The notes under the pieces are model-generated. The model was given only the letters and a program-made list of their open reading frames with translations. It was not told the DNA's origin and made no database searches. From Sphingobium sp. CAP-1 (GTDB taxonomy: Bacteria; Pseudomonadota; Alphaproteobacteria; Sphingomonadales; Sphingomonadaceae), in contig NZ_CP046253.1 of the NCBI RefSeq assembly GCF_009720145.1, positions 186,001 through 250,000 of the forward strand: a stretch of 64,000 nucleotides of DNA. The letters are read 5' to 3'. Shown here piece by piece: positions 42,647 through 51,540 of this stretch (position 1 is its first letter; the number at the start of each line of letters is the position of its first letter). The position numbers and the translations under genes were made by a program.

Positions 42647-44917
42647 TTAGTGCCGCCAGGCCAGCGTGATGCTGTAGCGCCGCGGCGGCGAATAATAGGC
42701 TTCCGTGAAGCCGAAGCTGGTCGTGGCATCATAGCCGGCCGTGATGATCCGCCGGTTGGTGATATTGTCGACCCCGCCGCGTATCGACAGGCCGCTGTCG
42801 GCAAAGCGCAGTTCGGCACTGGCATTGACGATGGCATGGTCGGGCTGTCGCAGCAGGGGGGTGTTTTCGGCATCGACATAGACCTCGCTCTTATAGGCTA
42901 CATCGACACGAAACACACCCTCGACCGCATCGCCAAGGGGCGCCTGATAGACCGCGCTTGCGTTGGCGGTGATGTCGGGCGCTTGCTTCAGCTTGCGGTC
43001 GCTCACGTCGGTCGGCACGCCGTTGATGACCGAGACATAGTCCAGATATCGGGCATCGAGCAGGCCCAGGGCGCTGGTCAGGGTGAAGCGTGGGGTGACG
43101 CGGAAATTACCCTCCAGTTCGATGCCCTGAATGCGCGACCGGCCGGCATTTTCGTTGCGGACGACGATCAGGCCGCTGGTGGGGCTGACGGTTGAAACCA
43201 GGATCTGCTGGTCGCGATATTCGTTGCGGAACACAGCAAGATTGATCGTCGCGATCCGGCCGAAGCCGGCTTTGACGCCTGCTTCATAGGCGGTCAGATG
43301 TTCAGGATCATAAGACCCGATTTCCTCCAGCGATGTCGGGCGGCCGTTAAACCCGCCGGACCGGAAGCCCTTGGAAAAAGAGGCATAGGTCATCAGGTTC
43401 GGCCTGACTTTGTAGGACAGGGATGCGCGGGGCGTGAAGGCGTCCCAGCTTTTCTCCAGCGTGTAGCTGGGCGTTCCGGCCAGCAACGGTTCGTTGGCAT
43501 AGACCCGCATCGCGGACTGGAAGAACTTCTTCTTCTCCCATGTGTAACGCGCGCCCAATTCCAGCGACAGGCCACCTGTCAGCTCGTAGTTGCCGTTGGC
43601 GAACAGCGCCAGATTGTCGGTCCGCTGCCGGTTGCGGAAATCGATATTGAAATCGAGCGAGGAGGCCGGGATCGAAAAGCCCGGTGCCACCGGGAAGGGA
43701 TCAAGCCCTGCGGCGACCAGCGCCGGGTACAGGCCGTCCGCGACGATCAGGCTGGTATTGTCGCGCGTCTTTTCCCGATAGGCGAAGGCGCCCAGCAGCA
43801 GCGCGCCGCGTCCGCCCAGGTCGAGCGAGAGTTGCAGTTCCTGGCTATATTGACGGGCTTTCTCGTCATGGATGTCGCCGGCATAATTGACCGCTGCCGA
43901 AGCATCGCCATCTCGACCGAACAGCGCGTCGACATAGCGATAGGCGGTGATCGATTTTAGCGTTGCGCCGCCCAGTTCCCTGGTCAGCGTCAGTGATGCG
44001 TTGAAGGCGTCGGTCTGGTCCTTGTTCAGCGCCGGGGTGCTGTCGGTGCGGTCGATATCCCCCGGCACCGTGCAGCAGGGCGCAAGGAAGGTGGATTGCA
44101 GGATCGAGAAGAAGGTCGGGCTAAAGGCGATCATGCTGTGCGGCGCGCTGTGCTGGCGGCGGTGCAGGCCATCGACCTGCAACACCGCGTCCAGGCCTTC
44201 GCCATCATAATGCAGCGCCATCTTGCCCGCGATGACGTTGCGGTTGCCCAGATTGTCGCCGGACGGGATTTTCTGCCAGCCCTCGCCGAATTCGCCAAGC
44301 GCGGCGACGCCCAGTGACCATTGGTCCGACAAGGGCGTTTCGGCATAGACGCGCGCACGCACGGTGTTGAACGATCCATAGCGTAGGTCCGCCTCGACCT
44401 TCTGCTGGCGTCCGGGGATGGCCGAGACGATGTTGATCGCGCCGCCGACGGTGTTCTTTCCGAACAGCGTGCCCTGCGGCCCGCGCAGAACCTCGATCCG
44501 GTCGATGCCCAGCAATTCGGTCGTCGCGCCGAACGTACGCGCGACATAGACGCCGTCGATATAGACTCCGACCGCCGGGTCGGACGTGATGATGAAGTCG
44601 TTTTCGCCCACACCGCGGATGAAAGGCGCGATGCCGCCGCTGTTGCCGCCCTGACCGGGCGTGAACTGGATATTGGGGGCGATCTGGCTGACCTGCGTCA
44701 CATTGTCGAGGCCACGGCTGTTGAGCGACGACGCATCGACGGCGCTGACGGCGATCGGTACATCCTGCAACCGTTCCTCGCGGCGACGGGCGGTCACGAC
44801 GATATCGCTGCCCTCCGCAAGGCCGGGCGCGCTGGCGTCTGGACTGGCCTGCGCCAGTGCCGCGGCGGGTGATGCCAATATGGCGAGCGACGTGGCAGCA
44901 AAAGCTAAACGAGACAT
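42647..44917 (-). CDS. TonB-dependent outer-membrane receptor
   Basis: 756 aa. The signal peptide ends about AALAQA (residues 18-23). The plug starts DIVVTARRREERLQDVPIAV and has VLRGPQGTLFGKNTVGGAINIV; the barrel ends YYSPPRRYSITLAWRH with the aromatic terminal signal. It is clearly less related to the other two receptors than they are to each other, lacking their VVVYMNEVPLPAG block and having VGVYIDGVYVART there. The ATG follows GGGGGG. The SnoaL-like gene at 44946 is 28 bases upstream in the same direction and probably cotranscribed. Confidence 0.92.
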   Translation of the reverse strand: MSRLAFAATSLAILASPAAALAQASPDASAPGLAEGSDIVVTARRREERLQDVPIAVSAVDASSLNSRGLDNVTQVSQIAPNIQFTPGQGGNSGGIAPFIRGVGENDFIITSDPAVGVYIDGVYVARTFGATTELLGIDRIEVLRGPQGTLFGKNTVGGAINIVSAIPGRQQKVEADLRYGSFNTVRARVYAETPLSDQWSLGVAALGEFGEGWQKIPSGDNLGNRNVIAGKMALHYDGEGLDAVLQVDGLHRRQHSAPHSMIAFSPTFFSILQSTFLAPCCTVPGDIDRTDSTPALNKDQTDAFNASLTLTRELGGATLKSITAYRYVDALFGRDGDASAAVNYAGDIHDEKARQYSQELQLSLDLGGRGALLLGAFAYREKTRDNTSLIVADGLYPALVAAGLDPFPVAPGFSIPASSLDFNIDFRNRQRTDNLALFANGNYELTGGLSLELGARYTWEKKKFFQSAMRVYANEPLLAGTPSYTLEKSWDAFTPRASLSYKVRPNLMTYASFSKGFRSGGFNGRPTSLEEIGSYDPEHLTAYEAGVKAGFGRIATINLAVFRNEYRDQQILVSTVSPTSGLIVVRNENAGRSRIQGIELEGNFRVTPRFTLTSALGLLDARYLDYVSVINGVPTDVSDRKLKQAPDITANASAVYQAPLGDAVEGVFRVDVAYKSEVYVDAENTPLLRQPDHAIVNASAELRFADSGLSIRGGVDNITNRRIITAGYDATTSFGFTEAYYSPPRRYSITLAWRH

Positions 44918-44945
44918 ATTCCCCCCTTTGGATGTTATAATGCGA

Positions 44946-45479
44946 TCAGGCCGCTTCCCACTGGATCAGATGGCCGATGTCGCTCCGCTCTTCCGGCTTG
45001 CGTCCGGCCTTGGCCAGATAATGGGATGTGATCTGCGCGTCGGCCGTCAGGGGGCGGATCATTTCGAACACCCGATCATATTCGGTGCGGGCGATTTTCC
45101 ACTGGCCGTCCTCGCGCCGATACTGGTCGCGGTAGATGGCGCTGCCGATGGTGTGGCTGCGCATTTCCAGATTGATGAAAATATCTTCCAGATACCAGAT
45201 GCCCTCAGCCATATCGTCGCCGGTCAGGGTGATTTCGGGCATATGGCCATGATGCATGGCGACCGCACCGGAATGGAAGCTGTTCGCCAGGAATTCGATC
45301 ATGTTGTCGCGCCCTTCCAACTGGACGCGATAGGTGCCGCCGCGATAATCCACACCGATATCGGCCGTGAACAGCGATTGGAGCAGGGAGAGATCGGCGG
45401 TATCGATGCCCCTGAAATAGCGATGCTTGAGCGTGCGGATATCCTCCAGATCGCTCAGTTGCTGAAGGGTGTAAGCCAT
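44946..45479 (-). CDS. SnoaL-like (NTF2-fold) protein
   Basis: 177 aa from the ATG at 45479, after CAGGAGAGAG. QLSDLEDIRTLKHRYFRGID and LQSLFTADIGVDYRGGTY open the fold; AVAMHHGHMPEITLTGDD carries the histidine cluster shared with the protein at 11309-11755. YRREDGQWKIARTEYDRVFE closes it. The first gene of a unit with the third TonB receptor, it may act early on the imported compound. The C-terminal 25 residues are an extension not seen in the other members. Confidence 0.82.
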   Translation of the reverse strand: MAYTLQQLSDLEDIRTLKHRYFRGIDTADLSLLQSLFTADIGVDYRGGTYRVQLEGRDNMIEFLANSFHSGAVAMHHGHMPEITLTGDDMAEGIWYLEDIFINLEMRSHTIGSAIYRDQYRREDGQWKIARTEYDRVFEMIRPLTADAQITSHYLAKAGRKPEERSDIGHLIQWEAA

Positions 45480-45497
45480 CCAACTCTCTCCTGAAAT

Positions 45498-45542
45498 AAC
45501 GCAATATAGCGTTTGTTTCTGATTATATGGTTTATTTGCGTA
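45498..45542. promoter_or_regulatory. Candidate operators in the SnoaL-TonB receptor/SDR divergent region
   Basis: AACGC-AATATA-GCGTT (45498-45513) is an inverted pair, and TTTGCGTAATAATA around 45535-45548 carries another TGCGTA site (45537-45542). Both lie in the 172-bp divergent promoter between the SnoaL-like and SDR genes. The surrounding DNA is AT-rich, as expected for promoters in this GC-rich window. Confidence 0.42.
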
Positions 45543-45651
45543 ATAATATACAGATGTAACCGCATTTACAAGTGGCGCGCATCCGGTGGATTAGGGTAGG
45601 GCGACTGCCGGGAAAATGCTATGGGCCAGGCCCGCAGGGAAAGGATCGAAT

Positions 45652-46425
45652 GTGAGCGAGACGGGTCGGGGCAAATTTGCCATCGTTACAGGCGGTACGC
45701 GGGGGATCGGTGCGGCAATCGTCCGGCGGCTGCTGGCCGAAGGCTATGATGTCGCCACCTGCGGCCGGACGCCGCCGGAACAGCCGATCATGATAGACGG
45801 ACGGACCGCGCAGTTCGATGCCTGCGATATTCGCGATCCCGCCGCCGTCGCCGGCTGGATCGCGGCACTGGTCGCGCGCCATGGCCGTATCGACCTGGTC
45901 GTCAACAATGCGGGCGGTTCGCCGCAGGCCGAAGCTGCGACTGCCAGCCCGCGTTTTTCCGAGCGCATCCTGCAATTGAACCTGCTCGCGCCGCTCCATG
46001 TGGCGCAGGCGGCCTATCCCCATCTCAGGGCCGTCGGCGGTTCTATCGTCAATATCGCCAGCGTATCGGGCGCGCGTCCTTCGCCGGATACCGCCATTTA
46101 CGGCGCGGCTAAGGCCGGGTTGCTCAGCCTTACCACCAGCCTGGCGCAGGAATGGGGACCACAGGTGCGGGTCAATGCGATCATCGTCGGCCTGATCGAA
46201 ACCGAAACGGCGGAAATGACCTATGGTTCGGCAGAGGCTCAGGATCGGATTGCCGCTTCCCTGCCGCTGGGCCGGATGGGGCGGGGCAGCGATATTGCCG
46301 AAGCGGTGGTGTTTCTGGGGTCGCCGGCAGCAGCCTATATCAGCGGTGCGAAGCTGGAGGTGCATGGCGGCGGCGAACGCCCGCTGTTCCTGGAAATCGT
46401 GAAGGAAGAAGCTGCCAGGGCGTGA
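45652..46425 (+). CDS. SDR family oxidoreductase
   Basis: 257 aa from the GTG at 45652, six bases after AGGA; a longer frame from 45616 lacks a ribosome-binding site. TGGTRGIG lies at residues 13-20, NNAG at 85-88, S137 in NIASVSG, Y150 and K154 in YGAAK. The tail GAKLEVHGGGERPLFL is unusual, with HGGG in place of DGG. A single-gene plus-strand unit convergent with the SDR at 46464, separated by a terminator. Substrate unknown. Confidence 0.83.
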   Translation: MSETGRGKFAIVTGGTRGIGAAIVRRLLAEGYDVATCGRTPPEQPIMIDGRTAQFDACDIRDPAAVAGWIAALVARHGRIDLVVNNAGGSPQAEAATASPRFSERILQLNLLAPLHVAQAAYPHLRAVGGSIVNIASVSGARPSPDTAIYGAAKAGLLSLTTSLAQEWGPQVRVNAIIVGLIETETAEMTYGSAEAQDRIAASLPLGRMGRGSDIAEAVVFLGSPAAAYISGAKLEVHGGGERPLFLEIVKEEAARA

Positions 46426-46434
46426 CGGGAAATG

Positions 46435-46456
46435 GGGGCGGGTATTGACCCGCCCC
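46435..46456. terminator. Bidirectional terminator
   Basis: GGGGCGGGT (46435-46443) pairs with ACCCGCCCC (46448-46456), a perfect 9-bp GC stem with an ATTG loop, between two convergent SDR genes. A short TT follows on the plus strand only. Confidence 0.7.
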
Positions 46457-46463
46457 TTCAGCA

Positions 46464-47318
46464 TCACAAGCCCAGCAAGGCCTTGGTCTGTTCGTTGAGC
46501 GCGGGCGCCGCCTGTTCCTGGAAGAAGGCAGCGCGACCGGCGAGCGATTGGTCGGTCATCTCCGGCTGGCTGGAAATCCAGAATTTACGCGCTGCCATGC
46601 CCTCGACGAAAAGGCGGCACCCTTCGTCCAGGTCCATACCGTAATTGGCCATCATATGCGCCATGGTGGCGCGATGCGCGGCGGCGCTTTCCGGTTCGCC
46701 CTTCCCGGCTTCCGCGTCGAAGATGCTCGTCTTGAGCATTCCCGGAATGATCGAACAGATATTGATCGGCGCCTTGGCGACCTGCATTTCCAGATACAGG
46801 CACTCGCTGAATGACTGGATTGCGTGCTTGCTCATGATATAGGCGGTCTGCGTCGGCATGATGCCAAAGGAACCGATGGAGGCGAGGTTGCCGATCCACG
46901 CTTCCTGCCCGACGCGCAACATATGCGGCACAAACGCGCGCACGCCATGGACCACACCATGAATGTTGACATTAAGCGTTGTTTCCCAGCGTGCGGTCGG
47001 AATTTCCCAGACATTGCCGATGGTTTCGATGCCTGCATTGTTGACCAGCAAGCGAACGGCGCCATGACGATCGAACACATCCTGCGCCAGCGCGTCGAGT
47101 GCCTCCGGCTTCGACACGTCAAGCTGGATCGCTTCCGCCTTGCCGCCGGCGGCGATGATTTCGGCCGCGACCTTATCGGCCTTTGCCTTGTCGATGTCGG
47201 TGACGATGACGGTCATGCCGATCTGACCGCAGCGGCGGGCGATACCCATGCCGATGCCCGCGCCCGCGCCGGTGATGACGGCGACGCCGCCGGAAAAAAC
47301 CTTCTCTTCTTCAGTCAT
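46464..47318 (-). CDS. SDR family oxidoreductase
   Basis: 284 aa. TGAGAGIG lies at residues 16-23, NNAG at 93-96, S148 in NLASIGS, and Y160/K164 in YIMSK. There is no terminal DGG cofactor loop; instead the C-terminus is a helical extension (MAARKFWISSQPEMTDQSLA, then QAAPALNEQTKALLGL). That places it with the extended 'classical' SDRs acting on larger substrates. Last of three consecutive minus-strand SDR genes (46464, 47344, 48166). The ATG follows TCGGAGAC. Confidence 0.83.
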   Translation of the reverse strand: MTEEEKVFSGGVAVITGAGAGIGMGIARRCGQIGMTVIVTDIDKAKADKVAAEIIAAGGKAEAIQLDVSKPEALDALAQDVFDRHGAVRLLVNNAGIETIGNVWEIPTARWETTLNVNIHGVVHGVRAFVPHMLRVGQEAWIGNLASIGSFGIMPTQTAYIMSKHAIQSFSECLYLEMQVAKAPINICSIIPGMLKTSIFDAEAGKGEPESAAAHRATMAHMMANYGMDLDEGCRLFVEGMAARKFWISSQPEMTDQSLAGRAAFFQEQAAPALNEQTKALLGL

Positions 47319-47343
47319 GATTGTCTCCGAAAGGGGGCAGGGG

Positions 47344-48138
47344 TCAGATGGATGTCAGTGCCGCCGGTGCGGCGGGCAGATAGTGGTGATAATAGCCGGC
47401 GGCCCAGCCGCCATCGACGGCCAGTTCAGCGCCGCAGATGTAGCTGGCGTCGTCGGAGCAGAGGAACAGGCTGGCGGCGGCGATTTCTTCCGGCTCGCCG
47501 ATGCGCTGGAGCGGCACGCGCTCATAACCGACATTTTTGGCGTCCCCTTCCAGTGCCTGCGGATTGCCCATGACGGTGTTGACGCCGCCCGGATGCACGC
47601 TGTTCACCCGCACGCCCTGATGGCCGAATTCCAGCGCCGCCGTTTTGGTCATGCCCCGCACGGCCCATTTGGAACTGCTGTAGAGCGCGAGCGAATTGGC
47701 GCCGCGCATACCGTCGACCGAGGAAATATTGACGATCGCTCCGCGCCCCACCGCGCACATCTGGCCGCCGACATGCTTCAGGCCAAGCAGCGTACCCTTG
47801 ACGTTGATGCCCAGCACGCGGTCGATCTGCTCCGCCTCCAGCGCCACGATCGGCGCGAAGGCGACGACTGCGGCGTTATTGACGAGGGCGTCAATCCGGC
47901 CATGACGGGCCATCACGGCGGCGACCAGCGCCGTCCAGCTCGCCTCGTCCGACACGTCCAGCCGCTGGAACATGGCCGCATCGCCGAGATCGGCGGCCAG
48001 TGCCTGGCCTTCCGCCTCCAGCACATCGGCGATGACGACCTTCGCGCCTTCACGCGCGAACAGGCGCACCGTCGCCTCCCCCATGCCGCGCGCGCCGCCG
48101 GTGATGATGGCGACCTTGTCCTGCAACCTTCCGGTCAT
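47344..48138 (-). CDS. FabG3/20-beta-HSD-like SDR
   Basis: 264 aa. TGGARGMG lies at residues 13-20, NNAA at 87-90, S139/S140, Y153 and K157 in YSSSK. NISSVDGMRGANSLALYSSS and VNSVHPGGVNTVM are near copies of the same regions in the frameshifted SDR at 27157-27938, so this is its intact paralogue. The pattern GARGMG plus NISS(V/I)(D/E)G is typical of 3-alpha,20-beta-hydroxysteroid dehydrogenases. It may supply the activity lost with the frameshift. Middle gene of the three-SDR unit. Confidence 0.85.
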   Translation of the reverse strand: MTGRLQDKVAIITGGARGMGEATVRLFAREGAKVVIADVLEAEGQALAADLGDAAMFQRLDVSDEASWTALVAAVMARHGRIDALVNNAAVVAFAPIVALEAEQIDRVLGINVKGTLLGLKHVGGQMCAVGRGAIVNISSVDGMRGANSLALYSSSKWAVRGMTKTAALEFGHQGVRVNSVHPGGVNTVMGNPQALEGDAKNVGYERVPLQRIGEPEEIAAASLFLCSDDASYICGAELAVDGGWAAGYYHHYLPAAPAALTSI

Positions 48139-48165
48139 GATAATGGCTTTCCTTGCTATGCTAAA

Positions 48166-49110
48166 TTATTGAATGAAGGCTTTGAACGCTTCCCATGGAA
48201 CGTCCGAAGCGTAGAGGGCGGCTTCGTCCATCGATCCTTCGGGTATGACGAATCCGCTGGTGTCCATCACCGTATCGAACTGGTCGAGGGCCGTTTCGGG
48301 CGTCCAGTCCTTGTCGGTCGCGCGATAGCCGCGCGTCACGCCGGCGAATACGCGCGTATAGCCCCCGCCGCCGGCCGTGAACATCTCGCCATTACAGGGG
48401 GCGCTGTCATGGGCGAGCATGGCGACCACGGGCGCCACGGCTCGCGCGGGAAAATCGCGTTCCATCAGGCCATGGATTTCCGGTCCCATGAGTTGGGTCA
48501 TGCGGCTGCCGGCGATCGGCATGATGGCATTGATCTTCACATCCTTGCCCTGCGCCCGCGTCGCGGAAGCAAGGCCGCGCGTCATGGCCCAGACCGCACC
48601 CTTGGCGGCGGGATAGGGTACGGCGCTTCCCATACCGAACCAGGAACCGGAACAGATATTGACGATGCGCCCGAAATTGCGGTCCAGCATTCCTTCCCAC
48701 ACCGCGCGGCACAGATAGAAGGTGCCATTGGCCGACACGGCCATGTCCTTGTTCCATTGTTCGTCGGTGACGGCCACCAGATTGCCGGATGCACTGACGA
48801 TGCCGGCATTGTTGACCAGGATATCGACCCGGCCCCAACGCTTCAGCGCATCCTCGACAATGGCCTGCGCCCCGGCGGATGTCGCTACGCTATCGCCATT
48901 GGCCTCCGCCACGCCGCCCGCATCCCGGATCGCGCGGGCCGAAGTCTCCGCATAGCCCTGATCCTTGCCCTCACCCTGGAAATTGCCGCCAAGGTCGTTG
49001 ACCAGAATCTTGGCGCCGCGCGCAGCCAGCAACGCGGCATAGGCCTTGCCCAGGCCGCCACCGGCCCCGGTGACGATCGCGACCTTGCCGTCGAAACGCA
49101 GTTCAGACAT
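48166..49110 (-). CDS. MFE-2/17-beta-HSD4-like SDR
   Basis: 314 aa from the ATG at 49110, seven bases after GGAGGAG. VTGAGGGLG lies at about residues 13-21, followed by LVNDLGGNFQGEG, the hallmark of the (3R)-hydroxyacyl-CoA dehydrogenase domain of peroxisomal multifunctional enzyme 2. NNAG is at 100-103, S154, Y166 and K170 in YPAAK. It may oxidise a 3-hydroxyacyl-CoA during side-chain or ring degradation. First gene of the three-SDR unit; its promoter region carries the AAGTAA-N4-TTACT palindrome. Confidence 0.82.
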   Translation of the reverse strand: MSELRFDGKVAIVTGAGGGLGKAYAALLAARGAKILVNDLGGNFQGEGKDQGYAETSARAIRDAGGVAEANGDSVATSAGAQAIVEDALKRWGRVDILVNNAGIVSASGNLVAVTDEQWNKDMAVSANGTFYLCRAVWEGMLDRNFGRIVNICSGSWFGMGSAVPYPAAKGAVWAMTRGLASATRAQGKDVKINAIMPIAGSRMTQLMGPEIHGLMERDFPARAVAPVVAMLAHDSAPCNGEMFTAGGGGYTRVFAGVTRGYRATDKDWTPETALDQFDTVMDTSGFVIPEGSMDEAALYASDVPWEAFKAFIQ

Positions 49111-49162
49111 GAACATCTCCTCCCTCACGGGCTTGATCGGCGCTGTGCCGACTGCCTATTTA

Positions 49163-49177
49163 TAAGTAATCACTTAC
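49163..49177. promoter_or_regulatory. Candidate TetR operator AAGTAA-N4-TTACT
   Basis: AAGTAA-TCAC-TTACT, arms and spacing identical to the site at 34836-34850. It lies 53 bases upstream of the SDR start at 49110, in the short gap to the GMC oxidoreductase gene, so these SDRs may have their own regulated promoter. Confidence 0.5.
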
Positions 49178-49206
49178 TGATATAGACCGCAAGCGGTTCC
49201 CGCATT

Positions 49207-50802
49207 CTATGCTTTCCCCAGGATCATGTCGGCCGCCTTTTCCGCCACCATCATCGTGGGCACATTGGTATTGCCGCCCGGCACACGCGGCATGACCGAT
49301 GCATCGACCACCCGCAGGCCGGACAGGCCATGCACCCGCAACCGGGGATCGACCACGGCCATTGGGTCATGGCCCATGCGGCAGGTGCCGACCGCGTGAA
49401 TGTCGGATGTCGCCGTTGCACGCAAATAACTGTTCAACTCGTCGTCCGACTGGATGTTCGCGCCGGGTGCCAGTTCCTCGCCACGGAACGGATCGAAGGG
49501 GCTTTGCGCGAAGATGTGGCGAACCGCACGGATGGCGGCGCGGCCCATCGCCATGTCATTGGCGGTGGACAGGATGTTGGGGTCGATCGACAGGGGGGCC
49601 GATGGGTCCGATCCGGTCAGTTTGATTTCCCCCACGCTTTCCGGGTTCAGCAGGTCGATATGCGCGAAATAGCCATGCTCCATGATGAGCTTGCGCCCCA
49701 TCGCTTCATAGAGCGCCATGGCGAAATGCACCTTCACGTCCGGCGTTTCCGCACCTGGCATGGTCTTGAGATAGGCGCCGATCTCGGCAGGCGGTTGGGC
49801 CAGCGGCCCCTTGCGGAACAGGGCGAAATTGACGGCCGCCTTGGCGGCGACCCAGGGGTGAAAGACGTTGAACAGCGATACCGGTTGGGTGCAATATTGC
49901 TTGACGCTGATCGCCACATGGTCGCGGTAATTCTGGCCGACGCCGGGCAGATGGCGGGTAACTGGGGCGCCGACCTGACGCAGATGATCGCCGTTGCCGA
50001 TGCCGGACAGCATCAATATCCAGGGCGAATGGATGGCGCCGGCAGAAATGACGACTTCCCGTGCGGCGCTGGCTTGTTCCTGCTGACCGCCGTGCCGCCA
50101 CATGACGCCGGTAGCACGGCTGTCCTCCACGATTACCCGTTCGACATGGGCGTCGGTGATAATGCGCAGATTGGGTCGCTTGCGCGCAGGCGTCACATAG
50201 GCCCGCGCGGCGCTCCAGCGGCGTCCGGCCGAGGCGGTGACATCGGCCGGGACGACGCCCTCGCGCGTCGATCCGCTGGGATCGTCATTATAGGGGACAC
50301 CGGCAGCGATCGCGGCGTCGCGAAAGGCCTTGGCCAGTGGGTTCTGAATGCCTGGGCGCGTTACCAGCACCGGGCCGCCACGGCCATGATAGCCTTCCTC
50401 GCCGCCGGGCTGGAAATCTTCCAGCTTGCGAAAATAGGGGAGGACATCGTCGTAGCTCCAGCCTTCATTGCCCATCTGGCGCCAGCCGTCATAGTCGGCG
50501 GCGGCGCCACGATCATAGACCATCCCGTTGATCGATGATGATCCGCCCAGCACCTTGCCGCGAGGCGTGTACATTTGCCGTCCGTCGGCGTTGGATTGCG
50601 GCACGCTGACATGCATCCACTGGAACATGCCGCGATACATGATTGGCAACAGGCCGCCCGGCGCATGGATGAACATGCTTTTGTCCCTGCCGCCCGCCTC
50701 GATCAGCAGGACGCGGTTGCGGGGATCTTCCGACAGCCGGCCCGCCAGGACACAGCCGGCCGATCCGCCGCCGACGATGATGAAGTCGTATAGGTCGGCC
50801 AT
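49207..50802 (-). CDS. GMC-family FAD oxidoreductase
   Basis: 531 aa. The FAD Rossmann motif is DFIIVGGGSAGCVLAGRLSE near the N-terminus, followed by LLIEAGG. GGSSSINGMVYDRG and GAIHSPWILMLSGIG are the two GMC signatures. The catalytic His is in HAVGTCRMGHD, with the His/Asn pair position in VPGGNTNVPTMM near the end. It is a choline-dehydrogenase-like alcohol oxidase or dehydrogenase. Divergent from the SRPBCC gene across a promoter with four TGCGTA-type sites. Confidence 0.88.
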   Translation of the reverse strand: MADLYDFIIVGGGSAGCVLAGRLSEDPRNRVLLIEAGGRDKSMFIHAPGGLLPIMYRGMFQWMHVSVPQSNADGRQMYTPRGKVLGGSSSINGMVYDRGAAADYDGWRQMGNEGWSYDDVLPYFRKLEDFQPGGEEGYHGRGGPVLVTRPGIQNPLAKAFRDAAIAAGVPYNDDPSGSTREGVVPADVTASAGRRWSAARAYVTPARKRPNLRIITDAHVERVIVEDSRATGVMWRHGGQQEQASAAREVVISAGAIHSPWILMLSGIGNGDHLRQVGAPVTRHLPGVGQNYRDHVAISVKQYCTQPVSLFNVFHPWVAAKAAVNFALFRKGPLAQPPAEIGAYLKTMPGAETPDVKVHFAMALYEAMGRKLIMEHGYFAHIDLLNPESVGEIKLTGSDPSAPLSIDPNILSTANDMAMGRAAIRAVRHIFAQSPFDPFRGEELAPGANIQSDDELNSYLRATATSDIHAVGTCRMGHDPMAVVDPRLRVHGLSGLRVVDASVMPRVPGGNTNVPTMMVAEKAADMILGKA

Positions 50803-50875
50803 ATTCTCTCCCGGCTCTGTCTCAGCATTTCCGATATCTGTCGGGACGGCCGATTTCGAGCTTGGACCGCGACAA

Positions 50876-50944
50876 TTTTATGCGTATTAAATCTGACATT
50901 GATCTACGCAGGTCAACATTAATATGCGAAAAAAATGCGTATTG
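50876..50944. promoter_or_regulatory. Cluster of four TGCGTA-type sites in the GMC/SRPBCC divergent promoter
   Basis: TGCGTA at 50881-50886, TACGCA at 50905-50910, a near copy TATGCGAA at 50923-50930 and TGCGTA at 50936-50941 lie within 61 bases of AT-rich DNA. Two extended copies, TTTTATGCGTATTAA and AAAAATGCGTATTGG, agree over most positions. This is the densest group of the motif in the window. Role inferred. Confidence 0.5.
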
Positions 50945-51007
50945 GGGCGGTTTGCATCGCTATATGGCGACGCTTGCCTTCCCAAAGGCAAGATCCAGGA
51001 GAAGCCG

Positions 51008-51526
51008 ATGTCCGCCCAAAGCCTCGCTGCGCCGCGCCACGACCCCTTTGCTGTCTACGATCCCGCAACATTGGTGGCGTCCGACCCGCTCGACATCGAC
51101 GCGCCGGCGATGCTGGTCTGGGATATTCTGACCGACATGCCGCGCTATGGTGAATGGAACCCGTTCTGCGTCTGGGCTGAATCGACGCTGGAAATGGGCG
51201 CACCGGTCCATATGCGGCTGGTCAACTATGCCAGTCCGGGCAGCCTTGCGCCCAATTGCGAATATGTCTGCGCCTTTGAACCGGGGCGTCTGCTGTCCTG
51301 GGAATTGCTCGATAATGAAGCCTGGCCTTACCCGGCGCGCCGCGACCAGATGATCGAGGAACTGGGACCGGAAAAATGCCGCTACCAGTCGACCGATGCC
51401 TTCACCGGCCCCAACGGCATCCACGTCATGCGCTTCTGCGGCCCCTGGGTGACGCGGGCCTTCAACGACACGGCCAGGGCGCTCAAGGCGCGGGCGGAGG
51501 CCATGTATCGCGGCGAACTCCGCTAA
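51008..51526 (+). CDS. SRPBCC (polyketide cyclase/START-like) family protein
   Basis: 172 aa from the ATG at 51008, after CCAGGAGAAGCCG. DIDAPAMLVWDILTDMPRYG and WNPFCVWAESTLEMGAPVHM are the characteristic opening of SRPBCC ligand-binding proteins; CEYVCAFEPGRLLSWEL and the C-terminal helix with FNDTARALKARAEAMY complete the helix-grip fold. It probably binds a hydrophobic substrate. It is followed 14 bases later by a LysR gene, with which it may be cotranscribed. Confidence 0.78.
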   Translation: MSAQSLAAPRHDPFAVYDPATLVASDPLDIDAPAMLVWDILTDMPRYGEWNPFCVWAESTLEMGAPVHMRLVNYASPGSLAPNCEYVCAFEPGRLLSWELLDNEAWPYPARRDQMIEELGPEKCRYQSTDAFTGPNGIHVMRFCGPWVTRAFNDTARALKARAEAMYRGELR

Positions 51527-51540
51527 ACTCTGAAGCAGGA

